Source of the DNA: Cypionkella sp049896245
GTDB lineage: Bacteria; Pseudomonadota; Alphaproteobacteria; Rhodobacterales; Rhodobacteraceae
NCBI RefSeq assembly: GCF_049896245.1
Contig: NZ_JAFCTX010000022.1
Location: forward strand, 16,021-80,020
Direction: 5' to 3'
Length of the DNA stretch: 64,000 bases
The position numbers were made by a program, and so were the translations under genes. Of the stretch, positions 7,963-16,292 are shown one piece after another. Position 1 is the stretch's first letter. Each line of letters starts with the position of its first letter. The notes beneath the pieces are model-generated. The model saw only the letters and a list, made by a program, of their open reading frames with translations. It did not search any database and was not told where the DNA came from.

Positions 7963-9144
7963 ATGCCTTCCACGCTTGTTAACGTTTCGGCAAGGTTTGA
8001 TCAGGAAGGCGCTGCGGCGCGGCAAAACAAGATGCAAAGCAATCTCTCTCCCGTCCAAACCCTGCCGGGCTGGCTGCCCGACGCGGTGCGGCTTTATCTG
8101 GATCATACCGAAGATGGTCAATCTTATCGGGCTCTTGCGCGACGCGAAGGCCGACATGCCTCGACCGTGATGCGCGCAGTGCGCCGCTATGAGACCCGGC
8201 GCGACGATCCTTTGCTGGATGAAGCGCTGGCCGCCCTGACCAGTGCCCCCGCGCCAAACCTGCCTCTGATCAACAAGGATGACAACAGCATGACCGCCCC
8301 ATTGCGCCCACAGAACATTGTTGCCGATGAAGCGACAATCATCTCAGAGGGCAAACGTATTTTGCGCCGTCTGGTTGAACCGGGCGCGGTGCTGGCCTTC
8401 GCGCCGGATATGGAAAAAGCCGTGGTGATGCGCGAGTTTCCCGATGGCCATACCGCACGCACAGCGGTGGTGGAGCGGGTGATCGCGCAGGCTTTCGCGC
8501 TGAAGGATTGGATTTCCTGCCGCAAGCCGGGGCGGGTGGCGACCTATGAGATCAGCTCGGTCGGGCGGGCGGCGTTGAAGCGGATGGTCGATGCCGATGC
8601 CCGCGCCGGTGGCTTTGCCGAGGCGCAAACCGCGTTTGGCGATCAGCACCGCGCATGGGACAGTCGGACGGTTGCCGAAGATAGCGGCCCGCGCCGCATC
8701 CGCTACAATTTGGCCGAAAGTCCGGTGGCGGTACTGGGGCGCAGGCGCGACAAGGACGGCAAGCTGTATCTGGAACCTGAACTGGTGGTGGCCGCCGAAC
8801 GCTTGCGGGAGGATTTTGAACTGGCACAGATGGGGCCGCGGGTGGCGCAGAACTGGGAGCGGTTTTTGACCGGGGCCGACCGGGGCAGTTTTCGCGCCGA
8901 GGCTGGTGTCGCGGAAGGACCGCGCGCTGCCCGCGACCGGGTGGCGGCAGCCCTGCGCGATCTGGGGCCGGGGCTTGGCGATGTGGCGCTGCGGGTGTGT
9001 TGCTTTCTGGAAGGCATCGAGACCGCCGAGCAGCGTTTGGGTTGGGCGGCACGCTCGGGCAAAGTGGTGCTGCGGATCGCGTTGCAGCGCTTGCGGCGGC
9101 ATTTTGATGAGACTTACGGCAAATCGGGGCCGCTGATTGGGTGA
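7963..9144 (+). CDS. HTH protein with DUF6456-like C-terminal domain
   Basis: A 393-residue protein. Residues about 25-75 (LPGWLPDAVRLYLDHTEDGQSYRALARREGRHASTVMRAVRRYE) form a helix-turn-helix that would suit DNA binding. The C-terminal part (about residues 225-385), with RYNLAESPVAVLGRRRDKDGKLYLEPELVVAAERLREDFE, resembles DUF6456, a domain I know from alphaproteobacterial proteins. The start is uncertain: the ATG at 7963 has a weak ribosome site, and the ATG at 8032 (MQSNLSPVQ) also fits. A regulatory role is inferred from the HTH only. A terminator follows at 9168. Confidence 0.72.
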   Translation: MPSTLVNVSARFDQEGAAARQNKMQSNLSPVQTLPGWLPDAVRLYLDHTEDGQSYRALARREGRHASTVMRAVRRYETRRDDPLLDEALAALTSAPAPNLPLINKDDNSMTAPLRPQNIVADEATIISEGKRILRRLVEPGAVLAFAPDMEKAVVMREFPDGHTARTAVVERVIAQAFALKDWISCRKPGRVATYEISSVGRAALKRMVDADARAGGFAEAQTAFGDQHRAWDSRTVAEDSGPRRIRYNLAESPVAVLGRRRDKDGKLYLEPELVVAAERLREDFELAQMGPRVAQNWERFLTGADRGSFRAEAGVAEGPRAARDRVAAALRDLGPGLGDVALRVCCFLEGIETAEQRLGWAARSGKVVLRIALQRLRRHFDETYGKSGPLIG

Positions 9145-9167
9145 GCCGCGCCCCGGCTCTGCCGGGG

Positions 9168-9192
9168 AAAAACCCTCCAGTGGAGGGTTTTT
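9168..9192. terminator. Bidirectional terminator between convergent genes
   Basis: A symmetrical hairpin, AAAAACCCTCCA (9168-9179) and TGGAGGGTTTTT (9181-9192), with A-run and T-run on either side. It separates the DUF6456-like gene from the convergent LysE gene. A second short GC hairpin (CCCCGG-CTCTG-CCGGGG at about 9151-9167) lies just upstream. Confidence 0.85.
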
Positions 9193-9252
9193 AGCGGCGA
9201 ACGGGCGCGCACGCTTGCGCGCCCCGGCGGCTGAACATCTGAGCAGTCACAC

Positions 9253-9825
9253 CTAAGCCCCCAACCCCTTCGCAAGCAATGTCAGCGACACCATGCTTAG
9301 CCACACCGAAGCGCCGCGCCGGATCCACAACATCGCCGCGCTTTCGCTGCCCGAGACACCACCCAGCCACGCGCCAAATCCGGCCCATCCCGCCGCCACA
9401 GCCACGACCAAAGCCGAAAACAGCACCAGATGGCTGCCGAGATGATCCGGCGCGGGCAGTAAAACCAGCCCAAAAATCAACGCCTTGGGGTTAAGCATGG
9501 TGGTGGTGAATACCAAAGGCGCGCTGATGCGCTGCGTGCCGCTCTGCGCGGTTTGCGGCAACCACAGCTTGATCGCAAGCCACGCCACCCATAGCCCCGC
9601 CGCAATCGCAACCAAGGCCTGGGCGCGCGGCGCATCGTGTAACACCGTAACGCCAACCAGCGCCAAAGGCACCACCATCAACAGATAGCCCGCCAACTCT
9701 GCCAGGATCAGGCGCAACGCAGGCCGCCAGCCGCGCTCGGCTCCGGCCAGAAACAGCAATGTGTTGGTCGGGCCGGGTGTGATCAACAGCACGAGGATGG
9801 CGAGGGTGAGGTCTATCATGGTCAT
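9253..9825 (-). CDS. LysE-family translocator
   Basis: A 190-residue inner-membrane protein with about six hydrophobic segments. The N-terminal LVLLITPGPTNTLLFLAG carries the ITPGP signature of the LysE/RhtB exporters, which expel amino acids or related metabolites. The substrate is not predictable. Two start codons lie two codons apart (MTMIDL); the first is used here. The gene is downstream of aqpZ on the same strand, with a 119-base gap, so it may have its own promoter. Confidence 0.87.
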   Translation of the reverse strand: MTMIDLTLAILVLLITPGPTNTLLFLAGAERGWRPALRLILAELAGYLLMVVPLALVGVTVLHDAPRAQALVAIAAGLWVAWLAIKLWLPQTAQSGTQRISAPLVFTTTMLNPKALIFGLVLLPAPDHLGSHLVLFSALVVAVAAGWAGFGAWLGGVSGSESAAMLWIRRGASVWLSMVSLTLLAKGLGA

Positions 9826-9944
9826 CGGCTTCCTTTACGCGGCAAAGCTAGTGCGCCCATGACCCAGATCAACCGCAAACGCAAACGGGCGGCGGTTTCC
9901 CGTCGCCCGTTCTATTGTCATCCATCTGCAATCGCAATTTCCGA

Positions 9945-10625
9945 TCAGGCGCGGGTAAAGCCCGCCTTATGCACCAGCCCAGCCAGAGCGCCACCTGCCA
10001 AGGGGGCCACGATAAACAGCCACAGCTGCGACAAAGCCGCACCACCCGCAAACAGCGCCGGACCAATCGAGCGCGCCGGGTTCACCGAAACGCCTGTCAC
10101 ATTGATGCCGACCAAATGGATGCCCGCCAGCGTCAGACCAATCGCCAAGCCTGCAAACCCCGCCGTCGATCCGGTTCCGGTTGCACCCAGGATCACGGTC
10201 ACGAAGATAAAGGTCATCACAAACTCGAACACCAAAGCCGAAGTCACGTTGTATTCGCCCAGATAGCCCGGGCCATAGCCGTTTGATCCCAAAGCCCATT
10301 CGCCCATCACAAAGCCAGCTTTGCCGGTGGCAATAAGATACAGCACAGCCGCGCCGATGGTTGCGCCCGCAACCTGCGCCGCCGCATGGCCCACACATTC
10401 GGCCACGGTCATGCGGCCAGCAGCCAACATCCCCAGACTGACCGCCGGGTTCAGATGCGCGCCCGAAATCGCGCCAATGCCATAAGCCGCCGCCACAATC
10501 GACAGCCCAAAGGCCAGCGAAATCCCGGTCAAGCCAATATCAGCGCCGCCGATCACCGCCGCACCGCAGCCAAAAAGCACCAGAATCGCGGTTCCCAGTG
10601 TTTCAGCGAACATCTTTTTATTCAT
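9945..10625 (-). CDS. aqpZ: Aquaporin Z
   Basis: A 226-residue aquaporin. The two pore-forming NPA motifs are at residues 59-61 (HLNPAVS) and 182-184 (SVNPARS). The selectivity-filter arginine follows the second motif directly, and His170 stands in the position expected for a water-selective AqpZ rather than a glycerol facilitator. Six membrane segments and two half-helices fit the usual fold. It is divergent from lipA, and the 113-base gap must hold both promoters. Confidence 0.93.
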   Translation of the reverse strand: MNKKMFAETLGTAILVLFGCGAAVIGGADIGLTGISLAFGLSIVAAAYGIGAISGAHLNPAVSLGMLAAGRMTVAECVGHAAAQVAGATIGAAVLYLIATGKAGFVMGEWALGSNGYGPGYLGEYNVTSALVFEFVMTFIFVTVILGATGTGSTAGFAGLAIGLTLAGIHLVGINVTGVSVNPARSIGPALFAGGAALSQLWLFIVAPLAGGALAGLVHKAGFTRA

Positions 10626-10738
10626 TTTTTGTCCCTTACCCTTGTTATGCTTGCATGGGCCTGCGGCGGGAACGCCGTTGCCAAGCCCTGTCTAGCAGAC
10701 TATTTGTAAAACCAAGTTGGTTTCAGGGGGAAAAACCG

Positions 10739-11689
10739 TTGCGCGATCTCAAGCTGCCGGATCAACGTCACCCCGAAAAGGCGCATAAGCCCGACAATGC
10801 GCAGCCGAAAAAGCCCGATTGGATTCGCGTGAAAGCGCCAACTTCGGAAGGCTACAAGCGCACGCGGGATATTCTGCGCGAGAAAAAGCTGGTCACCGTC
10901 TGCGAAGAAGCCGGTTGCCCGAATGTGGGCGAGTGCTGGTCTCAGGGTCACGCCACCATGATGATCATGGGCGAGATTTGCACGCGCGGCTGTTCGTTCT
11001 GCAACATCGCCACGGGTAAGCCGAACAATCTGGATGCGTTCGAGCCCGGCCGCGTCGCCCATGCCGTGGCTGAGTTGGGCCTGAACCATGTGGTAATCAC
11101 CTCGGTGGACCGCGACGATCTGGACGATGGCGGGGCCGAGCATTTCGCCCAGACCATCCGCGCCATTCGCCACCGCGCGCCCGGCACCACGATTGAAATT
11201 CTGACGCCAGATTTTCTGAAATGCCCGCCCTCCGCCTTGGAGAAGGTCGTCGAGGCCCGCCCGGATGTGTTCAACCACAATCTTGAAACCGTCCCCGGCC
11301 TTTACCCCACCGTCCGCCCCGGCGCGCGCTATTTCCATTCTTTGCGGCTGTTGCAGAAGGTGAAAGAGCTTGATGCGACTTTGTTCACCAAATCCGGCAT
11401 CATGGTAGGCTTGGGCGAAGACCGCCAAGGCGTGCATCAGGTGATGGACGACATGCGCGCGGCGGATGTCGATTTCCTGACCATCGGGCAATATCTGCAA
11501 CCCACGCCGAAACATCACCGGGTGGATCGGTTTGTGACCCCGGATGAGTTCAAAAGCTACGAGCAAACCGCGTTCGGCAAAGGCTTTCTGATGGTGTCGG
11601 CCACGCCCTTGACCCGGTCCAGCTATCACGCCGGCGACGATTTCGCCCGGTTGCGCGCGGCGCGTTTGCAGAAACTGGGGCGGGCTTAA
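10739..11689 (+). CDS. lipA: Lipoyl synthase
   Basis: A 316-residue radical SAM enzyme that inserts two sulfurs into the octanoyl chain bound to lipoyl domains. The start is taken as TTG at 10739, eight bases after AGGGGG (10725-10730), giving the expected N-terminus RDLKLPDQRHPEKAHKPDNA. The longer frame from 10598 runs through the promoter gap and is not family-like. The auxiliary cluster cysteines are Cys55, Cys60 and Cys66; the SAM cluster cysteines are Cys81, Cys85 and Cys88 (CTRGCSFC). The C-terminal RSSYHAG holds the conserved serine ligand. The Fe-S clusters would come from the suf operon at 54-62 kb. Confidence 0.96.
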   Translation: MRDLKLPDQRHPEKAHKPDNAQPKKPDWIRVKAPTSEGYKRTRDILREKKLVTVCEEAGCPNVGECWSQGHATMMIMGEICTRGCSFCNIATGKPNNLDAFEPGRVAHAVAELGLNHVVITSVDRDDLDDGGAEHFAQTIRAIRHRAPGTTIEILTPDFLKCPPSALEKVVEARPDVFNHNLETVPGLYPTVRPGARYFHSLRLLQKVKELDATLFTKSGIMVGLGEDRQGVHQVMDDMRAADVDFLTIGQYLQPTPKHHRVDRFVTPDEFKSYEQTAFGKGFLMVSATPLTRSSYHAGDDFARLRAARLQKLGRA

Positions 11690-11697
11690 CCCGCCCC
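11677..11697. terminator. Hairpin between convergent lipA and cytochrome c' genes
   Basis: GGGGCGGG (11677-11684) pairs with CCCGCCCC (11690-11697) over a 5-base loop that contains the lipA stop codon. AAAAA follows on the plus strand. The hairpin is strong, but there is no T-run on the lipA side, so it may be a blocker of converging polymerases or RNA decay rather than a simple terminator. Confidence 0.55.
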
Positions 11698-11704
11698 AAA
11701 AAGA

Positions 11705-12175
11705 TCAGCTTTCCGGCTGACGATAGGCCTTATGGCAAGCCGAGCACGCGCCGCCCAGTTGCGCCATGCTGGCCTTGATCGCAGCGCTATCCGTCGCCGC
11801 CGCCGTTTGCATCATCGCGGCGGCATTGTTCAGATCGGTGATCTTGGCCAGAAAATCATCCTGCTTGGCCCAGATATCCGCCAAAGCGTAACTGTCCGCT
11901 GACTTGCCATTCTCTGACCCAATAGGAAACTGCGCCATCGAGATCACCGAGGCAATCGCCGCCACATTCGCCGCCGCTTTGGTCGCGGAAGTCTTGTCAT
12001 AGGCGACCTCGCCCTTGGCCATGCCGCCCAAAGTGCCCAGATCAGAGGCCATTTGCAGCATCAAGCCGTGCCGGGTTTCCACCGCATCTTTGAACGGGTC
12101 TTCTGCATCCTGCGCATAGACGCCAAACGCCGTCAGCGCCGCCATCGTGGTAAAGGCAATAAGACGTTTCTTCAT
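11705..12175 (-). CDS. cycP: Cytochrome c'
   Basis: A 156-residue protein with a signal peptide (cleaved after AYA/VYA near residue 21) and one heme-binding motif near the C-terminus, CSACHKAYR, with Cys144, Cys147 and the axial His148. The mostly helical body and the C-terminal position of the heme motif are those of four-helix-bundle cytochromes c', which bind NO and may protect against nitrosative stress in the periplasm. The gene symbol is that used in Rhodobacter for this family. The 206-base gap to the GST gene is GC-rich and shows no convincing gene. Confidence 0.88.
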   Translation of the reverse strand: MKKRLIAFTTMAALTAFGVYAQDAEDPFKDAVETRHGLMLQMASDLGTLGGMAKGEVAYDKTSATKAAANVAAIASVISMAQFPIGSENGKSADSYALADIWAKQDDFLAKITDLNNAAAMMQTAAATDSAAIKASMAQLGGACSACHKAYRQPES

Positions 12176-12381
12176 AAGCTACTCCGCTTGCAAAGCGCCG
12201 ATTGCGGCGCGGGCTGGCCGGAGCAGGGCGCTGCCGGATGCGGGCAGGCTGGCGCAGGCGCGGGGCAGCCGCAAGAGCCGACAGAGGCAGCGCCCGTGCT
12301 AAAGGCTTAAGATACACAAAGAGTTTACAGCCGATCCACGCTTATGCCAAAGGCTTACTGCGGCGGCCCGGGGGTGCTGCT

Positions 12382-12999
12382 TCAGGTCGGCGGCAGGAAA
12401 GTTTGATAGTTGGCCTGAAACGCCGGAAGCGCCTCAAGTGCTGCACTCAATCGGTTCAGGTTTGGCAAGCTTGCCGGGTCAATCAACCCCGGATGCGCCT
12501 CGGTGACAAAGCACCACGCACAAGCCACAATGATATCGGCATGGCTGATCGGGCCAAACCAATAGGGGCCAGCACGCTCCGCCAGATCGTCCTCCAACGC
12601 CGCCAATACCGCGCCGATCTGAATGCGGCAGCGGGCGTCAAAACTGGGCGAGATGGTGGTGTGCATCGCGCGTTCGTAAAACAGGCTGACCGCCTTATCC
12701 GCCAGCCCACAGCCCAGGCCCGCCACTTTCAGCACCCGATGCCGCGCGGGCTCGGTGCGCGGAAACAGCGGTTGCTCAACCAGCCCATCCAGATAATCCA
12801 AGATAAGATGGCTGTCGATCAGCACAAAGCCGTCGTCCAGAATCAGCGTCGGCACCCGCGTCAGCGGGTTGTAGGCGCGCAAACGGTCCGCATCGCCAAA
12901 CGACGACCACGGCTGATGCTCGAACGCCATACCATAGAGCGTCAGGGCCACGCCAACCCGGCGCACAAACGGGCTGTCATATTGGCCGATCAGAATCAT
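12382..12999 (-). CDS. Glutathione S-transferase family protein
   Basis: A 205-residue protein with a thioredoxin-like N-terminal domain (MILIGQYDSPFVRRVGVALTLYG, then NPLTRVPTLILDDGFVLIDSHLILDYLD) and an all-helical C-terminal domain. The cis-proline of the glutathione site is in RVPTL, and the DS pair in LIDSHLIL binds the gamma-glutamyl part. The natural substrate is unknown. Its ATG starts right after the stop of the cytochrome c gene upstream, so the two are cotranscribed. Confidence 0.88.
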   Translation of the reverse strand: MILIGQYDSPFVRRVGVALTLYGMAFEHQPWSSFGDADRLRAYNPLTRVPTLILDDGFVLIDSHLILDYLDGLVEQPLFPRTEPARHRVLKVAGLGCGLADKAVSLFYERAMHTTISPSFDARCRIQIGAVLAALEDDLAERAGPYWFGPISHADIIVACAWCFVTEAHPGLIDPASLPNLNRLSAALEALPAFQANYQTFLPPT

Positions 13000-13890
13000 T
13001 CATTTCACCGCTGGCACAAGTTGCAGATAGGCGGCCACCGCCTTGCGATCCGATTCGGGCAGCTTGGCCATATTCTCGACCACATGCGCCATATGGCCGC
13101 CAACCGAGTCAAACTCCGGCGTGAAGCCCGAGGTCAGATATTCCACCACATCCGCCTCGCTCCATGTCAGTTTGCCCGGCGTGATGTTCGGGATGCGGCC
13201 CTTGCCAGAGGGGTTCGGCGCGCCCGACAGCCAAGCGCTGCGCTGCAAACCGCCCAAAGCGTTGCGCGGGGTGTGACATTCGCCGCAATGCGCCAAAGCT
13301 TCGGCAATATAGCGGCCACGGGTTTGCTCAGGCGTCAGATCGCCCGCAATCACCCAATCGGTCCGCTCAAACAGCAGCTTCCAGATCCCCAGAGAACGCC
13401 GGATGTTGAACGGAAAGCCGACCTGATGCGGCTTGCTCGGTTCAGCCGAAGCAGGCAGCCCATCCATAAACGCCTTCAAATCCGCCACATCCTGCGGCAG
13501 CATCTTGTTATAGGCATTATAGGGCAGGGCAGGGTAAAGATGCTCGCCGTCTTTACCCACCCCCTGCGTCACCGCATTGGCAAATTCCACCAGCGTCCAG
13601 CCGCCGATGCCCTGCACCGGATCGGGTGAGATATTGGGGGCGACAAAGCTGCCGAAGGCCGAAGGGAATTGCTGCCCACCCGCCAAAACCAGCTCCTGCG
13701 CGCCCTTGGCATCCGCCGCCGCATGGCACGAGGCGCAGCCCGCCGCCCAGAACACCAACTCACCCTTGGCCGCATCGCCCTTCAGCCCGTCATAGAGACC
13801 CACATCCACCGAATGTGGTGCAGAAAGCAGTAAAAACCCGCCAAAGCCCAACAATACGACAGCCAAAACGGCAGAGAACAGACGCGACAT
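13000..13890 (-). CDS. Diheme cytochrome c
   Basis: A 296-residue protein starting at MSRLFSAVLAVVLLGFGGFLLL; this start has a GAAGG site, while the longer frame to 13932 lacks one. The first 25 residues form a signal anchor. There are two CxxCH heme sites, Cys52-Cys55-His56 and Cys202-Cys205-His206, each in a separate cytochrome c domain. The likely place is the periplasmic face of the membrane. Such diheme proteins often serve as the electron-accepting subunit of membrane dehydrogenases (for example alcohol or aldehyde types), but no catalytic subunit is nearby. It is followed at once by the GST gene. Confidence 0.85.
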   Translation of the reverse strand: MSRLFSAVLAVVLLGFGGFLLLSAPHSVDVGLYDGLKGDAAKGELVFWAAGCASCHAAADAKGAQELVLAGGQQFPSAFGSFVAPNISPDPVQGIGGWTLVEFANAVTQGVGKDGEHLYPALPYNAYNKMLPQDVADLKAFMDGLPASAEPSKPHQVGFPFNIRRSLGIWKLLFERTDWVIAGDLTPEQTRGRYIAEALAHCGECHTPRNALGGLQRSAWLSGAPNPSGKGRIPNITPGKLTWSEADVVEYLTSGFTPEFDSVGGHMAHVVENMAKLPESDRKAVAAYLQLVPAVK

Positions 13891-14004
13891 GGCACTGACC
13901 TTCAAGCTGGGTCGGCCAGCTGGTCTGACCAATTCTGCCGCACGTTACACCAGAATACCTGTTTGGAAAGGCCGATTTCTGCGCCGCCTGTCCCTTGGCC
14001 AGTT

Positions 14005-14178
14005 CTAACGCAGCTTGGTCTTGCCATTCACCGTCAGCCAGTCCGGCCAACCCCAGACATGCTCGATCCCGAACAGAATAAGGCACAAAATCCCCACGCC
14101 CAGCACCAGCTTCACCCGGCCCATCGACGGCGGACGGCGCGCCCAACGCGCCATACGGATCAGCCAGATCGGATTCAT
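14005..14178 (-). CDS. Small single-span membrane protein
   Basis: A 57-residue frame that starts MNPIWLIRMARWARRPPSMGRV and ends VNGKTKLR. A basic N-terminal stretch is followed by one membrane segment (VKLVLGVGILCLILFGIEHVWGW). Its ATG shares one base with the stop codon of hpt, so it is translationally coupled to it. I have the impression that a similar small gene follows hpt in other Rhodobacteraceae. No function is known. Confidence 0.65.
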   Translation of the reverse strand: MNPIWLIRMARWARRPPSMGRVKLVLGVGILCLILFGIEHVWGWPDWLTVNGKTKLR

Positions 14179-14717
14179 CAATCTGTAAACCGCACTTTGC
14201 CGATATAAGGCAGGTTGCGGTTTCGCTGTGCAAAATCAATGCCATAGCCTACGACGAACTCATCGGGGATCTCAAACCCGGTCCAGGTTGCCTTGATATC
14301 GACCTCGCGCCGAGTCGGTTTGTCCAGCAACGCACAGACCTCCAACCGATGCGGCTGCCGCGACATCAACAGGTTTTTCATATGATGCAGAGTGAAGCCG
14401 GTATCGACGATATCCTCGACCACCAGCACATTCTCGCCCGCAATCTCACCGCGCAGATCCTTCAATATCCGCACCTCGCGGCTGGAATGCATCGCATCGC
14501 CGTAAGACGAGGCTTCCAGAAAATCCACCTGCACCGGCAGATCAATTTCGCGCACCAGATCGGCGACGAACACGAACGATCCGCGCAGCAGACCCACCAC
14601 GATCAGCTTGTCGCAGCCCTTGTAATGTTCGGTAATCTCGCGCGCCAAAGCCTCGACCCGCGCCGCAATCGCCTTGGCCGAAATCAGCTGATCAATGACA
14701 TAAGGACGCGTCTGCAT
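14178..14717 (-). CDS. hpt: Hypoxanthine phosphoribosyltransferase
   Basis: A 179-residue purine salvage enzyme that joins hypoxanthine (or guanine) to PRPP to give IMP or GMP. The PRPP-binding motif VLVVEDIVDTGFTL is intact, as are the LLRGSFVFVADLVREI loop and the flexible loop before it (SSYGDAMHSSREV). The length is normal. It is coupled to the 57-residue membrane protein gene and divergent from ratA. It complements guaA (at 4-5.6 kb) in the purine supply. Confidence 0.94.
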   Translation of the reverse strand: MQTRPYVIDQLISAKAIAARVEALAREITEHYKGCDKLIVVGLLRGSFVFVADLVREIDLPVQVDFLEASSYGDAMHSSREVRILKDLRGEIAGENVLVVEDIVDTGFTLHHMKNLLMSRQPHRLEVCALLDKPTRREVDIKATWTGFEIPDEFVVGYGIDFAQRNRNLPYIGKVRFTD

Positions 14718-14784
14718 GGGGACCTCTTGATTTCCGTTGGGTTTCTACTCAATACCTGCGCGCAAGTCACGCGATAGGTTCCCT

Positions 14785-15243
14785 GTGCCGCATCACTCTG
14801 AGTCCAAGCAGCTGCCATATCAAGCCGTACAAATGTACGACCTTGTCGCCGATGTCGCGCGCTACCCCGAATTCCTGCCCTGGACCGCCGCCGCCCGCAT
14901 CCGCTCGCGCTCGCCCATCGCAGGCGGTGGCGAGGTGATGGAAGCCGATCTGGTGATCAGCTTCAAGGTTTTCCGCGAGAAATTCGGCAGCCGCGTCACT
15001 TTGCTTCCGACCGAGTCCAAAATCCTCACCGAATATATCGACGGCCCGTTCAAACATCTGAAATCCATCTGGACCTTCAAAGACACCCCAAACGGTTGCG
15101 ATGTCTCGTTTGAGGTGGATTTTGAGTTCCGCAACCCAATCCTCGCCGGCCTTATTGGTCTGGTGTTCAACGAAGCGATGACCCGCGTGGTGCGCGCGTT
15201 TGAAGTGCGGGCGGCGAAACTCTACGTCGCAACAACCCCCTAA
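14785..15243 (+). CDS. ratA: RatA/COQ10-like START-domain protein
   Basis: A 152-residue START-fold protein (PHHSESKQLPYQAVQMYDLVADVARYPEFLPW...). The start is best placed at GTG 14785; the longer frame from 14737 begins inside the promoter gap. The family (ubiquinone-binding COQ10 homologue; called RatA in E. coli for an effect on ribosomes) binds a hydrophobic ligand in the cavity between the sheet and the long C-terminal helix. In Proteobacteria the first role, support of the quinone pool, is the more widely accepted. Convergent with cinA. Confidence 0.85.
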   Translation: MPHHSESKQLPYQAVQMYDLVADVARYPEFLPWTAAARIRSRSPIAGGGEVMEADLVISFKVFREKFGSRVTLLPTESKILTEYIDGPFKHLKSIWTFKDTPNGCDVSFEVDFEFRNPILAGLIGLVFNEAMTRVVRAFEVRAAKLYVATTP

Positions 15244-15261
15244 AATTTATCTAAAATTTGT

Positions 15262-15310
15262 TTCATCTTGGCAAAAATACTCTGGGGGTGTGGGGGCTAG
15301 CCCCCGCTCT
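15262..15310 (-). repeat. Short intergenic repeat, copy 2
   Basis: In minus-strand reading: a GGGGGC-TA-GCCCCC hairpin, a C-run, then AGTATTTTTGCCAAGATGAA. It matches the copy at 3627-3676 in the same order. The element lies between convergent ratA and cinA and supplies the last two glycine codons and the TAG stop of cinA. Confidence 0.7.
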
Positions 15311-15785
15311 GCGTCAGCCGCACCGCCATCGCCCGCAGTAATATCGCCAAGGCATGATCCCGCGCTGCCATCCGCACCCGGTCCCGCCCCAAAGCCCCAA
15401 ACTCCACCGTTTCGACCACCACAGGCTTGCCCTTCACCGCCAGCCCAAAACAAACCCGCCCCTCGGGCTTAAATTCCGACCCGCCCGGCCCGGCAATCCC
15501 GGTGGTTGATACCGCAAGATCGGCCTGAGAATGGCGCAAAGCGCCCTCGGCCATCGCCGCCGCCACCGCTTCCGACACCGCGCCAAACTCGGCCAACAAA
15601 GCTGGCGAAACGCCCAGCATCTCGGTCTTCGCCTGATTGGAATAGGTGACAAAGCCACGATCAAACATCTCTGACGATCCCGCCACATCGGTCAGCGCCG
15701 CCGCGACCATGCCCCCCGTGCAGCTTTCCGCCGTGGCAATCCGGTAGCCCCAATAGCGCGCCAGCCGCAAAAGGTCCGCCGTCAT
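15297..15785 (-). CDS. pncC: CinA-family nicotinamide-nucleotide amidohydrolase
   Basis: A 162-residue stand-alone CinA C-terminal domain. The signature RIATAESCTGGMVAAALTDVAGSSEMFDRGFVTYSNQAKTEMLGV includes the catalytic serine-like region of PncC, which deamidates nicotinamide mononucleotide to NaMN in NAD recycling. The stop codon is provided by the short repeat. The start is three bases from the stop of pgpA, so pgpA and this gene are cotranscribed. Confidence 0.87.
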   Translation of the reverse strand: MTADLLRLARYWGYRIATAESCTGGMVAAALTDVAGSSEMFDRGFVTYSNQAKTEMLGVSPALLAEFGAVSEAVAAAMAEGALRHSQADLAVSTTGIAGPGGSEFKPEGRVCFGLAVKGKPVVVETVEFGALGRDRVRMAARDHALAILLRAMAVRLTQSGG

Positions 15786-15788
15786 CGT

Positions 15789-16292
15789 TTACCCCCTCAA
15801 GATCAGCGGAATGTGATAGGCCGCAGCCGCCACAATCGAAGCCCCCCCAGCAAACAACCCCGCCCACAGATCGTCAAGCATCACCCCCGCCGGATCATGC
15901 CGCCGGTCCGCCCGGCCCACCAGCCACGGCTTCCAGATGTCAAACAACCGGAAGAACAAAAACGCCGCAATCGGGGCAGGGTAGGGCAAAAACCCCTCAT
16001 GGCCCCGCCCCCAGAACGCCGCCGAGGAAAACAGCAGCGCAATCCACTGGCCCGCCACTTCATCAATCACAAACTCTGACGGATCGGCGGTGGGCGTGTC
16101 GCGCAACTCGACGCCAACCGCCCAGAACCCCAAGACGGTGACGGCAATCGTTGCCACCAGCAGCACCGGAAACCCCAGATAACGGTCGATCAACAGCGCC
16201 ATGATCACCGCGACCAGCGATCCCCATGTCCCCGGCGCAGGCCGCAGCAGCCCCGCGCCAAACCAGATCGCCAGAACCCGCGTCAATCTCAT
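15789..16292 (-). CDS. pgpA: Phosphatidylglycerophosphatase A
   Basis: A 167-residue inner-membrane phosphatase that removes phosphate from phosphatidylglycerol phosphate. The family pattern is seen in WFGAGLLRPAPGTWGSLVA, SEFVIDEVAGQWIAL (the acidic catalytic motif) and RLFDIWKPW...DDLWAGL. The start at 16292 overlaps the ispDF stop by four bases (ATGA); the six-residue longer form is less likely. It lies in the operon ispDF-pgpA-pncC. Confidence 0.92.
   Translation of the reverse strand: MRLTRVLAIWFGAGLLRPAPGTWGSLVAVIMALLIDRYLGFPVLLVATIAVTVLGFWAVGVELRDTPTADPSEFVIDEVAGQWIALLFSSAAFWGRGHEGFLPYPAPIAAFLFFRLFDIWKPWLVGRADRRHDPAGVMLDDLWAGLFAGGASIVAAAAYHIPLILRG

Noticed and set aside
12042..12317. 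91-residue minus-strand frame upstream of the cytochrome c' gene
   Set aside because: It overlaps the cytochrome gene out of frame by over 100 bases and has no convincing start or ribosome site.
12202..13629. 475-residue plus-strand frame
   Set aside because: It runs antisense to the GST and diheme cytochrome c genes, both certain, and its sequence is rich in Arg and His without pattern.
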